Of a stretch of 64,000 nt of DNA, positions 36,801 through 48,840 are shown in pieces. Origin of the DNA: Klebsormidium nitens. Taxonomy: Eukaryota; Streptophyta; Klebsormidiophyceae; Klebsormidiales; Klebsormidiaceae. Location of the stretch: contig DF237372.1 of assembly GCA_000708835.1 (NCBI GenBank), forward strand, positions 16,612 to 80,611, read 5' to 3'. Under the pieces are notes generated by a model. The model made no database searches. It had not been told where the DNA came from and was given only the letters and a program-made list of their open reading frames with translations. Position 1 is the stretch's first letter; each line of letters starts with the position of its first letter. The translations under genes were made by a program, and so were the position numbers.

Positions 36801-37558
36801 TGACTTTCCATGTCGGTCTTTGCAGCTCAGAGGATGATCTTTGCATTAATTACCCTGCGCTTGAGCAGATCCACCGTAAACCTCGGGCCGTTAAGCACAG
36901 CCTTCGCTTCAACCTGGCCTCCTTCTGCCAAACAAATCACCGCTGAGGGTTTCGTAGCCAAGCTAGCTCACAGGAGATTTTGTCCGCTAACCAGGCTAGT
37001 TACGAGACTTGAGGCTTCGGTTATTGGACAAGTAACCGGTACTTGACCTTTCTACAGAGCTGGTTACCGCCCGAGTCCGGATATTGGACAATCAACCACT
37101 TTCAGACCAGCTCATAACCATCCGTGGTTAAGGGCAAAAAGTTCGTGTGTAGGCGAGTTTCCAAGAGCTAACCGACTGCCTCCCCCTCTGACCCTGCAGG
37201 CTTCGTGCACGGCGTCCTTGGCCAGACCTTCGCTGCCGCCCGTGCGGCCGCGCTGCGCGACGCGGCCGCGGCGGTGGGCACTTCCGCGCGCTTCGACGCG
37301 AGCGACATCGTCGAAGGCGGCGACATGGACTACGTGACGTCCGGCTTGCTGTCGCCGGACGCGCACTTCAACCGTTTCCGTACGTCCGCGCGCGCGGGGC
37401 CCGACGCGACCGCCAAGAGCGCGGTGCTGAGCTTTGAGAGCCGCAAGCTGCTTTCTGTGGATTTGGATATTTTGGATAAGGAGGAGTTGAACGTCGATGT
37501 GAGGGCGGAGTTTGGAGAAGAGTCGGGCGGCGTGCGCGTGCTTGTGACACATGACTAG
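33826..37558 (+). CDS. Secreted root-cap-family protein, five exons
   Basis: Exons: 33826-34177, 35105-35173, 35492-35658, 36028-36253, 37200-37558; phases agree and the product is 390 residues. Residues 1-31 form a signal peptide ([17 protein letters not shown]). A Cys-rich segment follows ([32 protein letters not shown]). Then comes the core of the plant root-cap / late-embryogenesis family, distantly like von Willebrand D modules: [37 protein letters not shown], and near the end [15 protein letters not shown]. Members are extracellular and of poorly known biochemistry; in seed plants they are expressed in root caps, so in an organism without roots the role must differ. Intron 1 contains a minisatellite with a gap, and intron 2 a GTGAAT-rich repeat. 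The last exon is unusually GC-rich. Confidence 0.88.
34331..34830. repeat. Minisatellite of 34-35 bp interrupted by an assembly gap
   Basis: Units start ATTCTTAGAGCTGGAC at 34331, 34757 and 34791 and continue with TTTGGGCGTTCAAGCAGA; the last is diverged. The 390-N gap (34367-34756) starts and ends inside the repeat, so the array was probably too repetitive to assemble. It lies in intron 1 of the root-cap-family gene. Confidence 0.92.
35353..35440. repeat. GTGAAT hexamer-rich microsatellite
   Basis: About fourteen degenerate hexamers of the type GTGAAT, with TGTGGAT and GCGAGT variants, run up to about 50 bp before the third exon of the root-cap-family gene. That exon contains the similar TTGAATGTGAATGCGCAC at about 35524, coding for LNVNAH. 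Confidence 0.85.
36985..37135. repeat. Tandem duplication of about 60 bp in the last intron
   Basis: GGTTATTGGACAAGTAACC at about 37018 and GATATTGGACAATCAACC at about 37079 share flanking TTTC and GAGCTGG or CAGCTC segments. The pair sits about 100 bp upstream of the final exon of the root-cap-family gene. Confidence 0.6.
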
Positions 37559-38180
37559 GAAAAAAGGCGGGTCGACCAAACAGAACCGAACAGATTCTCA
37601 GAACTGAATGAGCAGTTGTGAAAAAGGAGGCCTTGAAAGTGAGGCAAGAGACACGAATAGAAGATTGGTGTGTACTGATTACTAGGAGGCGGGTCCGAAA
37701 TGGACACCGATAGCAATTGCATGTGTTGCGTGAGAATCTTAGCTTTGTTTAATTTCAGGAGCTAGTGGATTGAGTTTATAACCGGCAAACTTCCAACGGT
37801 ATCCGAAACAGACCTTTCAATGTAAAGTAGTGTGTTGTGTTTGACATTTAATGAAGTGGAACACGGTAGGTCGGATTCTCATGTAAGATTTACAGGCACA
37901 CTTCGAAGGTACGTCCGATTGAACGTGCCTTAGATAGTGAGCACACGCATCAAGTCTACAGTGTTTACAGATTTCGCTGTAAGCATACAGACTTGAAAGC
38001 ATCCGGCCGCAGTGAGTCGCAACTTAGAAGATTGGAGAGGCGTGGTTGACAAGGACACTTATATGTGCAATGCAGTAGGGGAACTGTATGAATTTCATGC
38101 TTTTCAACCTGCGGTGTGTCCTGGGTGGCTAAGGTGCTTCGGAGGTTCCATCCGTTGGGCCTGTTTCATTAGACACTCTG
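37559..38180. other. 3' flank of the root-cap-family gene, nothing recognised
   Basis: No coding frame or repeat of note. It presumably contains the 3' UTR and polyadenylation region. Confidence 0.4.
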
Positions 38181-39012
38181 TAAATGCTAAGTGTCAAAAA
38201 AATGAAGCAAGATCCAGAAGAGACTTCATACTTAGCAAGCAGGCCTGCATGCGCTGCATCTTTTACCCTTGTCTTTGTTAATCTGATGTGCATGATCAAA
38301 TGTCGAGAAGAAACAAACCTACACTTGACTTGGCACGTGCGTCTAGAAACAATACAATCGATGGCGCGTATACTTCTATCATTTTGACGTTGATGATCAT
38401 TCTACAGAACTTGCCCAATTAAAACATACTTCAGTCGGCACAATGCTTTCGGTCCATGATCAGCTTTGCGGTACGTATCGATCTGGAGGCGTTGGAGAGA
38501 CTGCATGGACTGCCTTCTCTTGTTGCATGCGGTCTCGAGCATCTTTGGTCGCGCGCCGTCCCTTATAATTCATTCGGATCAGAACCTTAAGAGTGCAGTG
38601 GATGCACAGGTTGAGGCCTTTCCAACGAAAGACTTCAGCGAATACATTCGCGTTAAGGTACGTGCTTGAGTCCGGCTCAGTCCTGCGGGTTTGCATATGA
38701 TCATGTAGCTGTGGCGCGTGAGAATATACTAACAACCTGCCCCAAAGAACTCAGATTCTTTCGAAGCTCAAAAAGTCACGTCAACATCGTGGCTCTCCAA
38801 GTTTTCACTTGGCCTGGCATGACGTGCTCCTCTTTAGTGCTGTGATCGATGTAGAGCCTCAAGGCCCTAGCATGTCCCTTACCGCTTAGTGTCTTTAATT
38901 GCAAGTTGGCATGTATGTGCAAGGAATGATCGAAAGCGAACCTTGCATTTTCGCGGATATCGATGACAAGGATGCAACAATCTGCACATGATGCCAGGGT
39001 CGGATCGGACAC
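38180..39012 (-). repeat. Series of diverged copies of an unknown coding segment
   Basis: The minus strand at about 38970-38800 reads CCILVIDIRENARFAFDHSL followed by HIHANLQLKTLSGKGHARAL. Related but diverged stretches occur at about 38690-38540 (FAEVFRWKGLNLCIHCTLK) and, fainter, at about 38330-38240 (STFDHAHQINKDKGKR in one frame). The order and decay resemble the junction arrays elsewhere. No family was recognised and no intact gene could be built. Confidence 0.4.
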
Positions 39013-39567
39013 TGACAGTCACCGTCTGAGGCTGTGCCAGGACCAAAACACAAGGAGTCGGAGTACACCAAGTGACTAAATCCTTGCCAGAGCTTGAAAG
39101 ACTGTTAATGCGCGCCGAGACCGTGACCTGCTACCGCAACGAATTGTTCCGAAGTCCTTCATATGTTACACTACTGTACACATAGTTTCCTAAGACTGTG
39201 TACAAATCGTGGCGCACCTCACGCCTCATCAATGAATTGCGACCAGACTCGTAATGAAGCGGTCTCAACACCCCTATCGCCCTGCAACTTCAACATCAAA
39301 AAATGTGGCTTGCAAAGGCGCCAAGAGTTTTCCTAATCTCCTCATATTGGACGATGCCATCTTGGGAGTCGACAAAGAACGATCTGCCCCAAACCGAAGC
39401 CATCGGCTCACAACAATCGAGTAACTTGAAGCCGACTCGTCAGGAGTCTTTACTTGATGACATGCTGATGCCCACGGTCTTGCGGCGCTATAGACGCCCG
39501 TCTTCAAGCAGCCAAGAAGCCAAACACGAAGTCGGAGAGGGACGTCCCCAGCACCCCTTTGACAGAA
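39013..39567. other. 3' flank of the disordered-protein gene
   Basis: Frames of 77-91 residues on both strands at 39274-39578 have no clear protein character. Probably 3' UTR and spacer. Confidence 0.35.
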
Positions 39568-42500
39568 TCAGTGACTAATCGTGGCAGCGGCCTCCGTTTT
39601 TAGAAACGGCTCTGTGCTCGGGGACCGACACCGCCCGGCGGCCGCCGACGAGTCCGACGATTGCGGTGTCAATTTGGGGCTCGCTTGCCCGGTGCCCTCC
39701 TCCCGGGTCGACACGGTGGGCCCGTTTTCTAAGCCAGTCACGGCTCGGGGCGCGAAGCTCACGCCCGGGAAAGCACTCCCCGGGCTCGAATCGAGCTCCG
39801 TTTTGATTATAAATGGGTTTACAATCGGGGCGCCATTCCCCGGGCTAGAGCGGAACTCCGGCTTGGGAACGGTTTGAGTTATTTGGTTCGCTTTTCTACC
39901 CGGTTGATCCACCTTTCCCCCTTGACTACGGGGAGAACCAAGACCGACCCGGCGCCCCGGCTCGCCCCAGACGTTTTCTCGATCCTCGGTGGGATATACT
40001 TTGCTTGCTCCAGTATCAATATCCAACGCTCCCCCGTCGCTTCGTGCGCTCGCCAAACCCTCGTCTTGTGTCCGCCCTCCAAAGCCGTCAGCTGTTTTCC
40101 CCTCGAAAAGTCCCCGGTTGTTTGAGACCCCAGGCCGTTCCCCCATGTCAGTCAATTTAGACTCCGGTGCCTCATAATCTTCCCCGTTGCCTCCGCTCTC
40201 TGTCTTTACCCTTCTCAACCCCCCTCCCGTTCCGCCGTTCCGCTCCTCCGTTCCGGGCACCTCTCGCCTCGCCCGTTTCCCCAATCCTCTCCCGCGGCTG
40301 TCCCCCTCCTCCTCTTCCCCCCCTCGGGTCCGCTTCTCCCCTCTGCTCGTCTGAATTTCCGCTCCGGTTCCGTCCAGCTCCGTCCGTTCCGCCTCGCTCG
40401 CAGTCTGGTCAGTAGTCTCCGTCTGATTTGTCCAGTCCGTTCCGGTCCCCTCGCTTCCGGTCCATTCCGTTCGTTCCGGCCCGTCTGCCCGGCGCTTCAG
40501 TTTCGCAACCCGGAGATGGCGCCTCACGGCGGCCTCGACGGTCGAGCGGCCGTACGCGGCAACAGCTTCCGCCAATTCGGCGGCCTGCAAATGGGAAGAA
40601 TCAAACGGTCAAGAACAATCGCACAGCAGATTGCCGGGAGGGGATTCGAACAATGTGAGATTCCCCCGAAAGAAACGTGCGCAGTTGTGGATCTCCGCTG
40701 CCCGTCGGAACGGCCTGCAAATCTGACCCAGATCTGCGAGCTTAACATCAGCAAGCAGCAGAAAGAGTTTCCTTCCCGCCCACCGTCAAAACTCCCGCAG
40801 GCGAAAATGGGCACCCGTTGTTTCTGGAGGGAGTGCCTAATCGAGGCATGTCTGCCTGTTGCTGACAACCAGATCTTGTGCGGAATCACAATTTGCCCCC
40901 CGCGGGTATCAACAGAATTCTAGGAGGGACTGTTGCAATGACCCGTTCTCAGAACGTGAGACTGTCAATTTGCAGTGGACTTTTATGTGCAGAAAGTGAC
41001 GACCGAGCGTTGCACATAACGATTGCTGAAGATTGCACAAAATCTGAGAACGGACAACAAGGTCGAAACAAGGGCCACCTCGAACGAGCCTGGAAGATTT
41101 GCGCCTCTCAACCGACGACCCTTATAGTCGAAATAACGGAAAGACTGCAGAAGGCTCAACAAAGTGGGTAGTTCAATACTAGCGTCTTAATAAAAATATC
41201 TTCACAAGTCGGCTTGAAGACTTCTCTTGTTCCATGTACGCTCCTGAGTCACACAAACAGGAACTCACAAAACAGATCATCAACCGAGCAGAACAGTGAG
41301 GGCAGTTTTTCTCCTCACCATTCGATCCAGGTTCACATCCACGGTCCCTGCTTCGCCTTTAGGCGACGGTTCCCCTAGCCCCTCCCTCGCCGCATCAACC
41401 GCGGCGTTCACCGATTGAGTCCTCGGAGACCCATCTCTCTCGGGTCTCTCGTTCAGCCTATCAAACCACCGCCGTTGCGGGAAGCCGTCACTTAATCCGT
41501 CCCCCCCTTTTCGGACGATCTCCTCCTTCCTGTTACTTTTTACAATCTTAGACAGAGGCACCGCACGGTCCCCTTCGGCGTCCGCGTTCTGTGGGGGCGA
41601 GAGCTGGGCGTTTTGGGGGGTTAAAAGTTGGGAGTCTGAAGGGACTTCGCCGTCGTTTTGGAGACCCCCCTCGGAGAAGCGGCTGCGCGAGCGGCGGTGG
41701 GTATTTACACCAGGGAGAGGAGAAAGAGAGGCGCTTCTGTCGTGCTGCTCGGAGGGCGGTGGGAATAGGCTCGGGCTGGAGACTCGGCCAGAAGGGACCT
41801 GTACAGAAAGGCAGATTAAGCTTTACACAAAAGCAGGTTAAGCTTTCCAGAAATGCAGGGTAAGCTTTACAGAAAGGCAGGTTAAGCGTTAAAAGAAACG
41901 GAGAGGTGAGATGAACATTCGGAGGAATCGCGGAGGAGCTGATCGTAACGGCTCTTCCTTAATTTGACTTTCTTGCTTATCTTCCAATGTTCCTAATCTT
42001 CTGCCATTTCTCTTCACAAAGTCGATTCTTGAAAGATCTCGTCAGACTTTCCACAGCACAACAGCAGATTTCAACAAGCAGCTGGGAGCAAAGCCCTCGG
42101 TACTCATCAGCTCTGCTTACAACACAGCGAAGATAGGACAATCCTATGACTAGGAGGAAGGACGAACCCAAAAGTTAACAACCACATAACAACCTAACCC
42201 CTCACCACTCCATCCGGAGACTCCGCTTTCCATTCCCTCTCCTCTTCGCCCACTCTCCGGATCTCAACTCTCCCGTGGCCCCCCTCGGTGACGCTCTCGT
42301 TCCTTCGATCGGGCCGCTGCTGAGTCCAAGATGCAGTCACGCCGCCTTCGCCTCCCCCCAAAGCCTGGTCTCTTGGAGATGCCGCAAACGGTTGCTGGTT
42401 CAACGGAGATGGCGAGGGCGCTTTTCCCGAGACGTCTTGAGAGCTTCTGGGCGGTAATGGTTGCGCCGAGGAACGACGGTGCGGTAACGGGTGGACTTCG

Positions 42501-45500
42501 ACCGGGCTTTCTGGGTTGAAAAGGTCCTTGAGGAGCGACTCGCTGCTGCCGCCGAGGGAGGGGTTCGAGGGGGAGGGGAGGCCGCTCGCACCTGGTGTGA
42601 TTGACGTGCGAAACGTCAGCCATAAGATCACATCAACAAGTGGGATTGGCAATGCAAACTGGATTGCCTGCCTGCCAATCAGAAGGAAGAAAAGGGCAAA
42701 GAAGGGCGACGCTGGTGACCTTTGAGCGGGTGCAATTGGCTCTGCCAACACTGGGTGTGCATAGGAAGCCAGACAAAATCTGGTTTGGAATCAGAAGTGA
42801 CAATACTTTTGCAAAGCGGAAGTGCCAAAGCCTGCCCCTACATTGATTACTGATGAGGGGAGCAGCCTGAACGGTCTAAACACGGGCTTCGTAGGTCTTT
42901 GAGGCTGTGCAATGTGGAGAAACCCAACACGGTGTCAATCTCCAAAAGCCGAGCTTGATCAGATTGTAACCCTGAATGATCCCTCGAGAAAAAGATGTAG
43001 AACGGCAGAACCAAAGAGGTATCAAGCGACCCAAAACAATTCCAAGTAAGACTGAATCCCCACGAGGACATCAATCAATGCGGATCCAACAAGCGGTGAT
43101 GGTGGCAAGCGGAAGCTTGGCCAAGCAGGGCAAGGACAAACCCGTTCAAGGACGAATCAATCTCCTTTCTTGACTTGAGATTCGTCATCTTTCCCTTCTT
43201 CAAACTCCACCCTCGCGACTTTGAAGACAGAGCTTCCAGAATGAAGAGCTTATAGCCCACCTAACGAGGACCGCCCCCCGACGAGCATACTCCCGCTGGA
43301 CGGCCCGGACCCCCCCGCCGAGTCCGCCTGCTGTCCCGCCGACCCGACCCTAATTCCGGACGCCCCCTTCTTCTCCGACCCCCCCGAACTGCTGCCCGCC
43401 CTATCCGTTCCACCCCCCCGGAGCAAATCGAGCGGAACGCTTTTCGTCGCGGCGCTTCCGCTCCCCTCCACGGGCCCTGGTCTCGTGACACGTGTCTCCT
43501 GAAAGCTGGGGTAGGAAAACGGCCGCATGGCGTCAGGGGATGGCGCCGCGAACTCGGAACCAAAGCCGCGGCGGCCCGACTCGCCCCCCACCCCACGAGA
43601 CCGCTCGCCGCCACCTGGCGCATGCGCGTCGGCTTTCGAGCCTCTGAACCCTGCGTCAAACGGAAAGCGCGCGTCGGTTGCGCGACCGGGGGGGTGCTCC
43701 CACCCCCCCGGCATGGTGGGCTTCGAGAGCGCCTCCGGGGAGGTTTGCAACGGGCTGTGACGTTGACCCTCCTCCGGACGCTCTTGGGGGGGGGCATCGT
43801 ACCTCCCCCGGGAAAAACTCGAGCAACTACCGTCCCCAGAAACTTGTCTTTCGTGGGCAGAGGGCACCGCCCTAGGCTCTCTGAAAACCCCCAGTTTCCA
43901 AGGCCCCCCCGTGCTAAACCCTTCCGGACGAAATCCTAACCCGCCGACACCATCTAACCTTGCTCGCATTGACTTTTGACCCAGCCCCTGTAAACCAAAG
44001 CCCCCGCTCAGTGCCGGCCTCATGCCCTCGGAATTTGCACCCCCAGTGCTCCTTCCCCCGGCTTGGAGGCTCCCCGAACTTAACGAGGGTTTGTTTAACC
44101 CCTTCGCCGCTTCCTGCGGGCTCGTGGAAGAACCCCCCCGAGACGAATCCGGAGACCGCCTGCCGAAAAAGCCCTGTCCGGGGGGGAACCCAAACTGCAT
44201 TGGAGGGGCCCCCCACTTGCCAAAGTCCTCGAACGGCCGTGGGTGGGGGGGTGGGCGGGTGCCAAACCGGTCTGGATTACGTGACCGGGTTAGCGACGGG
44301 TTGCCCTGGAGGGCTGCCACGAACGGATTTATCCGGTTGGGGTTAGGGTCAGGATTAGTGGAGGGTTGAGGCTTTGAAAGGAAGGGGTTAGGAAAGGCCG
44401 GAAAACCCTCTCCTTTTGGGCTCCAGTTGAACGGGTCAGGGCCCTCGTGGGCTCCGCTTGGATGCGAAGGGGGAAGCTTAAAGGGTCCCTGCCGCACAGT
44501 GGGGGACCTAGGTACTCGGAATGTTTCTTTAGGGGTCTCGCTCCGAGGCCCTGTGGAAGCTTGCGGTCCAGGAAACGGACGGCTCTGAAACGGCCCCCCT
44601 CCTCCAAACCCAGGGTGAAAGACGGGCCGCTCTAACCCCTCAAACCCTAACCCTTGACCCCCCGGAAACCTCTGCTCCTCCAAAGGGGGTCCCCCGAAGC
44701 CCCTCCTGAAGCCCCCCGCTTCCGTCGGGCTGCTCTGGCTAAAGGGCGGCGGACCAAGTCGGAAAGGGTTGCCAGGGGGCCGTTGCGGAAGCCCGCTTAA
44801 CCCGTTTTCTAAACCTGGGGGGCGATCAACCTCACTCCTCCTGCGGTCTTCTCGTCTCCGTGCATTGCTGACGTCATCAGGCTGCCTCCTCCCCTCGTCC
44901 TCGTCGTTCAAGGGACGAGAGTCGGGCCCTGGCCCAGAGGGGCCCAGGATCCGTCCTACGGTAGGGGGTTCCGCACATGGGTTTGGCGGTGGCCCCCCTC
45001 GACCGCCTAACCCCAATCGAACGGCCCAAGGAGAGAGCGCCGGGGCGGAGGTTCGGGGCGGGGTTTCCATCAACGCGTGACCACCTGAGAAGCAAGAGTT
45101 TGAAGGTTAGTCCCACGGTGGAGCACAGTTGCAGAAGGGTCTTTTTCCTGTAAAGTTTCGTCGCCTGTGAGCGCAGAATCGGAATACCGGCCACGTCGAT
45201 ACAGGTGGCAGAGATTACTGATTGGTGCTCAGTTGTACGACCTTCTGCGATTCGTCAATGGAATCGAGAGACCCCCCAGATTTGAGTGTGGTCTGACACA
45301 TTGCAACCGCTTTGATGTGTGCTGTACAAAAGCGATGAGAGGCGTTTGAAGAAGCAGCTCTCGATACTTTCGAACTCCGAGGCAGTGTCTAGTTCAGGAG
45401 GTTTGTCATGCAATACAGTCAGACAGCATGCTTCCTGACAAGATTTGCCACCGCCAATTCCTCTGCTTGTTGGGCAGGCCGACCTCGGATGATTGCAATG

Positions 45501-47495
45501 ACAGTCACAGCTTTGAGAGCAGTCCAAGCGAGCTTGGCAACGTAAGCGCGCGTCAAAGACGAACGAGTGCATGTCACGGATGGCCAAGGATCTCAAGCAC
45601 GCACTGCCAAAACTCAGTGCTCCATCTGACCAAGACTGAGAGCAGATGCGCGCCAATCTCCAGCCAATCTTGACACCAACAGAAGACACGTCAAGGTCAA
45701 ACGCAGCAAAGCAGACACTCTCACCCGCTTCCACGACATCCTGAACCTCCGTTTCGGGGGCTTGGTTGTCTCCCGGAATGACCAAGGGGGGGGGCATCCT
45801 GAACGACGGCAGAAAACTGAGCCCCCCATTGGGCCTCAACCCTTTCACCCCCCGCCTTCGCGTCCCTGCTGATCCCTCTCCTTCCCCGGCGGAAGATCTC
45901 CTCCCAGATCCCCCGTTCGAAGCCGCGGTGCCCCCCTCTGATGGGGGATTCATTTGCCCCCCTGCTTCTGCTCTACTGCCTGGCTCCACCCCCCCTCCAG
46001 CCAAATCGTCATCTCCACCATGACCAGCCGGCCTCCCCTCAGCACTCCCCTCGACAGCATTCGTTTTCCCCACCCCCCCCTCCTTCCCAGGAAATCTCTG
46101 ACCCTGGTTTCCGGCATCTTTTTGCCCCTGGCCGATACCCAATCGTTCAACCCAAGAACCCATTCCTCTCCTCGCGCCCCCGCGGCTGCCCCCGCTGCCT
46201 TCGAAACTCTTTCCCTCCCCCTCCGGCACATCCGTAGACTTTCCCCCCAAACCGTTCGGCTGTCCTTCTGTTCGCCACCCCCCCGCATCCTTACACAAAG
46301 AGCCGAAACTGCCAAACCCCCTCGGCTGGTGAGCCCTATCCTCGTGCATTCCGTCTCGGCCCTCTTCATTTTCACCCGCATCGCCCGCCCTGCCTCTCGT
46401 TTCCCCTCCCTCCACTTGAAACCCGTTGCCCCGCCTTGCGTTGAACCCATTCTCGACAACCCTTTGCTCGCGCCTGCCCCCCCCTCCGTCGACCGTCTCA
46501 GGCGTCCCTGCTTCCGCAAACTGCTTCAGGGGGGCACCAACGCTAGGGCTCGGCAGCCCCACCTCCGTGCTCGGCCGGCTGCCCGTCCGACCCCCCCCCC
46601 CGGAGGCGCCCGTCCCGTTGCTCGCCTTAAAAGCATGGCTCCCGCTCTCCGACTTGCTCATCCACTTCCGAACCGCCGCGGCTTCCTGCTGCTCCCGAAG
46701 CGCTTCCGCCAGACCGTACCGCCGGGCGGCGAGGCTGGGCCCGTAACCCCCGCCCCTGCTCCTCTGCTGCGACGCCGCCGGTTTCGGGTTGGGGTTAGGA
46801 TTAGGGTTAGGATTACCGTCCGCGGTCGACGGCCCTTCCACCGACCGGCTCGCAGTGTCGGTGCTTGTCCGCACCCCCCCTAGAAAAACGGGGCCCCCGG
46901 TCGAAGGGCCGCTCCCCCGTGCCTGATTCGTGGCGTTTGGCAGCGGCGGGGGCGGCGTTGGGAGGGGCCCGGACGACGGCGTCTCGGGCTCGTCATTTGC
47001 TTCTTCCTCTTCCTTCCGCTGACGGGGGCTCTCAGCCCCCTCGTGCGCGCTTCCCTCGTCTTCCGGCCGCTCGTCAGGCAACTGCCTCGCACCTGGAAAC
47101 TGCGGGACCCCCCCCCTCGGACCGAACTCCCTCAAGGCCCCAAATAGCGGCACCCCAGGGGGGACCCTCTCCAGGTTCGCCGCACCCCCTCGAGGTGTCT
47201 CCTGCGCATTCGCCAACCGCGTCCCACTCGAGGGGGTCTCAGCACCCCCTGCCGGCACCCCCCCGCCGCCTGGCCCTGCCGGCAACCCCCGCAATCGCTG
47301 CACCCAGACGCTCAATCCGAGAAGCTTTTCGCCACCCCCTCGCGCACGATCCGTCGGAACGGGGGGCGCGCCGGGATGCGGTTGGCCGACCTCTGAGTTG
47401 GCGCTAATGGTATCGAGCCCCCCCATTACAACGGACGCAGGCTGACCAGGGACGCGCCCCTCCCTCTGCGCCCCGTAGGCTGGGTAGTGAGCCAT
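39568..47495 (-). CDS. Very long disordered Gly/Pro/Arg-rich protein, five exons
   Basis: Exons on the minus strand: 47495-45725, 45084-43261, 42591-42206, 41798-41319, 40584-39568; phases agree, giving 1825 residues. The start is MAHYPAYGAQ; an in-frame ATG at 47549 would add 18 residues. Almost all of it is low-complexity: Gly, Pro, Ser, Arg, Asn-Pro runs (NPNPNPNPKP), RG-rich stretches, and acidic patches. The only ordered-looking part is at the start of the last exon (AELAEAVAAYGRSTVEAAVR then RHLRVAKLKRR), probably a helix pair with a basic, possibly nuclear-localising end. The last exon contains VKTE, IKTE and LKTE, three matches to the psi-K-x-E SUMO-acceptor consensus. I do not recognise the family. 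A nuclear, condensate-forming or chromatin-associated role is inference only. Confidence 0.75.
40625..40740. repeat. Decayed copy of the last-exon 5' end
   Basis: The acceptor region of the last exon, CGGCCTGCAAATGGGAAG at about 40580, is echoed by CGGCCTGCAAATCTGAC at about 40711, with similar preceding bases. It lies in the intron upstream of the exon, as expected for an acceptor-side copy. Confidence 0.5.
41801..41895. repeat. 22-bp tandem repeat built on a splice acceptor tract
   Basis: Units of the form GCAGGTTAAGCTTTACAGAAA repeat about four times directly beside the acceptor of the 41798 exon. On the gene's strand each unit reads CTTTCTGTAAAGCTTACCTG or a variant, resembling the real acceptor CTTTCTGTACAG. 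Confidence 0.85.
46785..46817. repeat. Telomere-like repeat inside a coding exon
   Basis: The plus strand has GGGTTGGGGTTAGGATTAGG and then GTTAGGATTA. On the coding minus strand it encodes Asn-Pro repeats. A shorter, similar stretch (GGTTGGGGTTAGGGTCAGG) lies at about 44335 in the next exon of the same gene and also encodes Asn-Pro and Asp-Pro. Confidence 0.75.
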
Positions 47496-48150
47496 TCTCC
47501 CCTCTTTGGGGGGGTGGCTTTTTACCAGGCCATGGCGTTGCGAGTGCAAACCCTTAGGGCAGGCCCCGCAGACAAAGCACAGGCGATGCGCGTCTGTGCT
47601 TTGAAAAGTCTCTCGGTCTCAAACACTGCTTTTCGACAAATATCGTGCGTTGTTACTCCGTTGGAGAGCTCCAACATTCGGGCTCTGCTACGAACAACCA
47701 CAATGACAGAGTCGGGCTTTGGTCCGTTCCTTTATAGTGCCCCAACTTCGACTCAAAATACCTGGTCCTAGATTCAAGTTGCATTCAATCTCCTGACGTC
47801 CTCATTTCGATTTTCCGTTTGTTGACAATCACAACAATGGTATGGACTCAGCCACAGTGCTCCCCCACTTCTCACACATCGTGGTGCCCGACATGCTGAG
47901 GAACAGTTTGCCAAACCTGCAACAAGGAAGGTAACCGAAGATGAACCAGAGAAACTGCGTTCTGCAAGACCAGGTGCTTGTGCAGTGTCTCCATGCTTTC
48001 AACCCCTGCTCTCCACCTGCAAGCAAGCATCTTGAAGAAGGCTGGTGGTTTTGCAGAACCTCGACAGTCTGCAATTGAGATGCCTGCATGCTGGCCGGTT
48101 TGAGGGAGTTGATAAACGATAGGGTTTCCGAGTTTATGGTAACATGCCTT
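47496..48150. promoter_or_regulatory. Upstream region of the disordered-protein gene
   Basis: Presumed promoter and 5' UTR of the minus-strand gene starting at 47495. No core promoter element was recognised. Confidence 0.35.
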
Positions 48151-48840
48151 AGCTCACGAGAGCCTGCATTCTGCAGAATGTGGAATCGCACCATTGTCAA
48201 AGAGGAACAAAGAGGAGAAGGAATTGCTGAAGCAGAGTCCGAGCAGTCATCGGCCGTGTCTGATAGCAGGGCCTGCCAGATCTTTAGCAAGTGCAAAATG
48301 TATGGTGGCAAAGAATCTGCAAGTGTAGCACCTTATATTTGGCTGTATGGTCCAAAATGGACGATAATAAAAGAAAGAAAAGAAAAAGAAAGGGGATCAC
48401 GAGAAGCGGGACATGTAGAAGAGAGGACCGAGAGTAAGAGACTATTTCAAAGATGACAGTGATGATATGAAGAAGAACACACACAGAGAGCAGAGGTCGA
48501 ACAGGGTTGGCGAATGGGAAGGCTTGTAGAGCTCAAACACTTCAACTCTCAGCAACTCCTTTTTTGACTCACACAATGAGAAGTTGACGAAAAGGCTTCA
48601 ACGGCGGCTGACAAAAAGCTTACACAATCTGCCGAACCAGATTATTCCGAGCTCTGCAATCTCGCACAGCGGAATGCCAGGAGGACATGGCAATCTGGGA
48701 ACGCCCCGGATCCAGCACGCGTGAACGACAACGGCCTGTCAAATGGTACGACTTACCCCTGCGCATTTTCCATTCTGCAGCAGAATGCCCACATCGCCCT
48801 GCCTCAGACTGTATCGGTCTTCGCTGGCCCTAAAGGTGAT
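48150..48840 (-). other. Possible small exon and decayed copy
   Basis: The minus strand at about 48830-48757 reads EDRYSLRQGDVGILLQNGK, then CAG and a GTAAGT-type donor, after an AG acceptor. A related stretch lies at about 48190-48165 (RFHILQNAG). The opposite strand is also open over the same segment, so strand and reality are uncertain. No family was recognised. Confidence 0.25.

Noticed and set aside
45954-46883. A 309-residue plus-strand frame
   Set aside because: It is the shadow of the GC-rich first exon of the minus-strand disordered-protein gene; the minus frame has matching splice phases.
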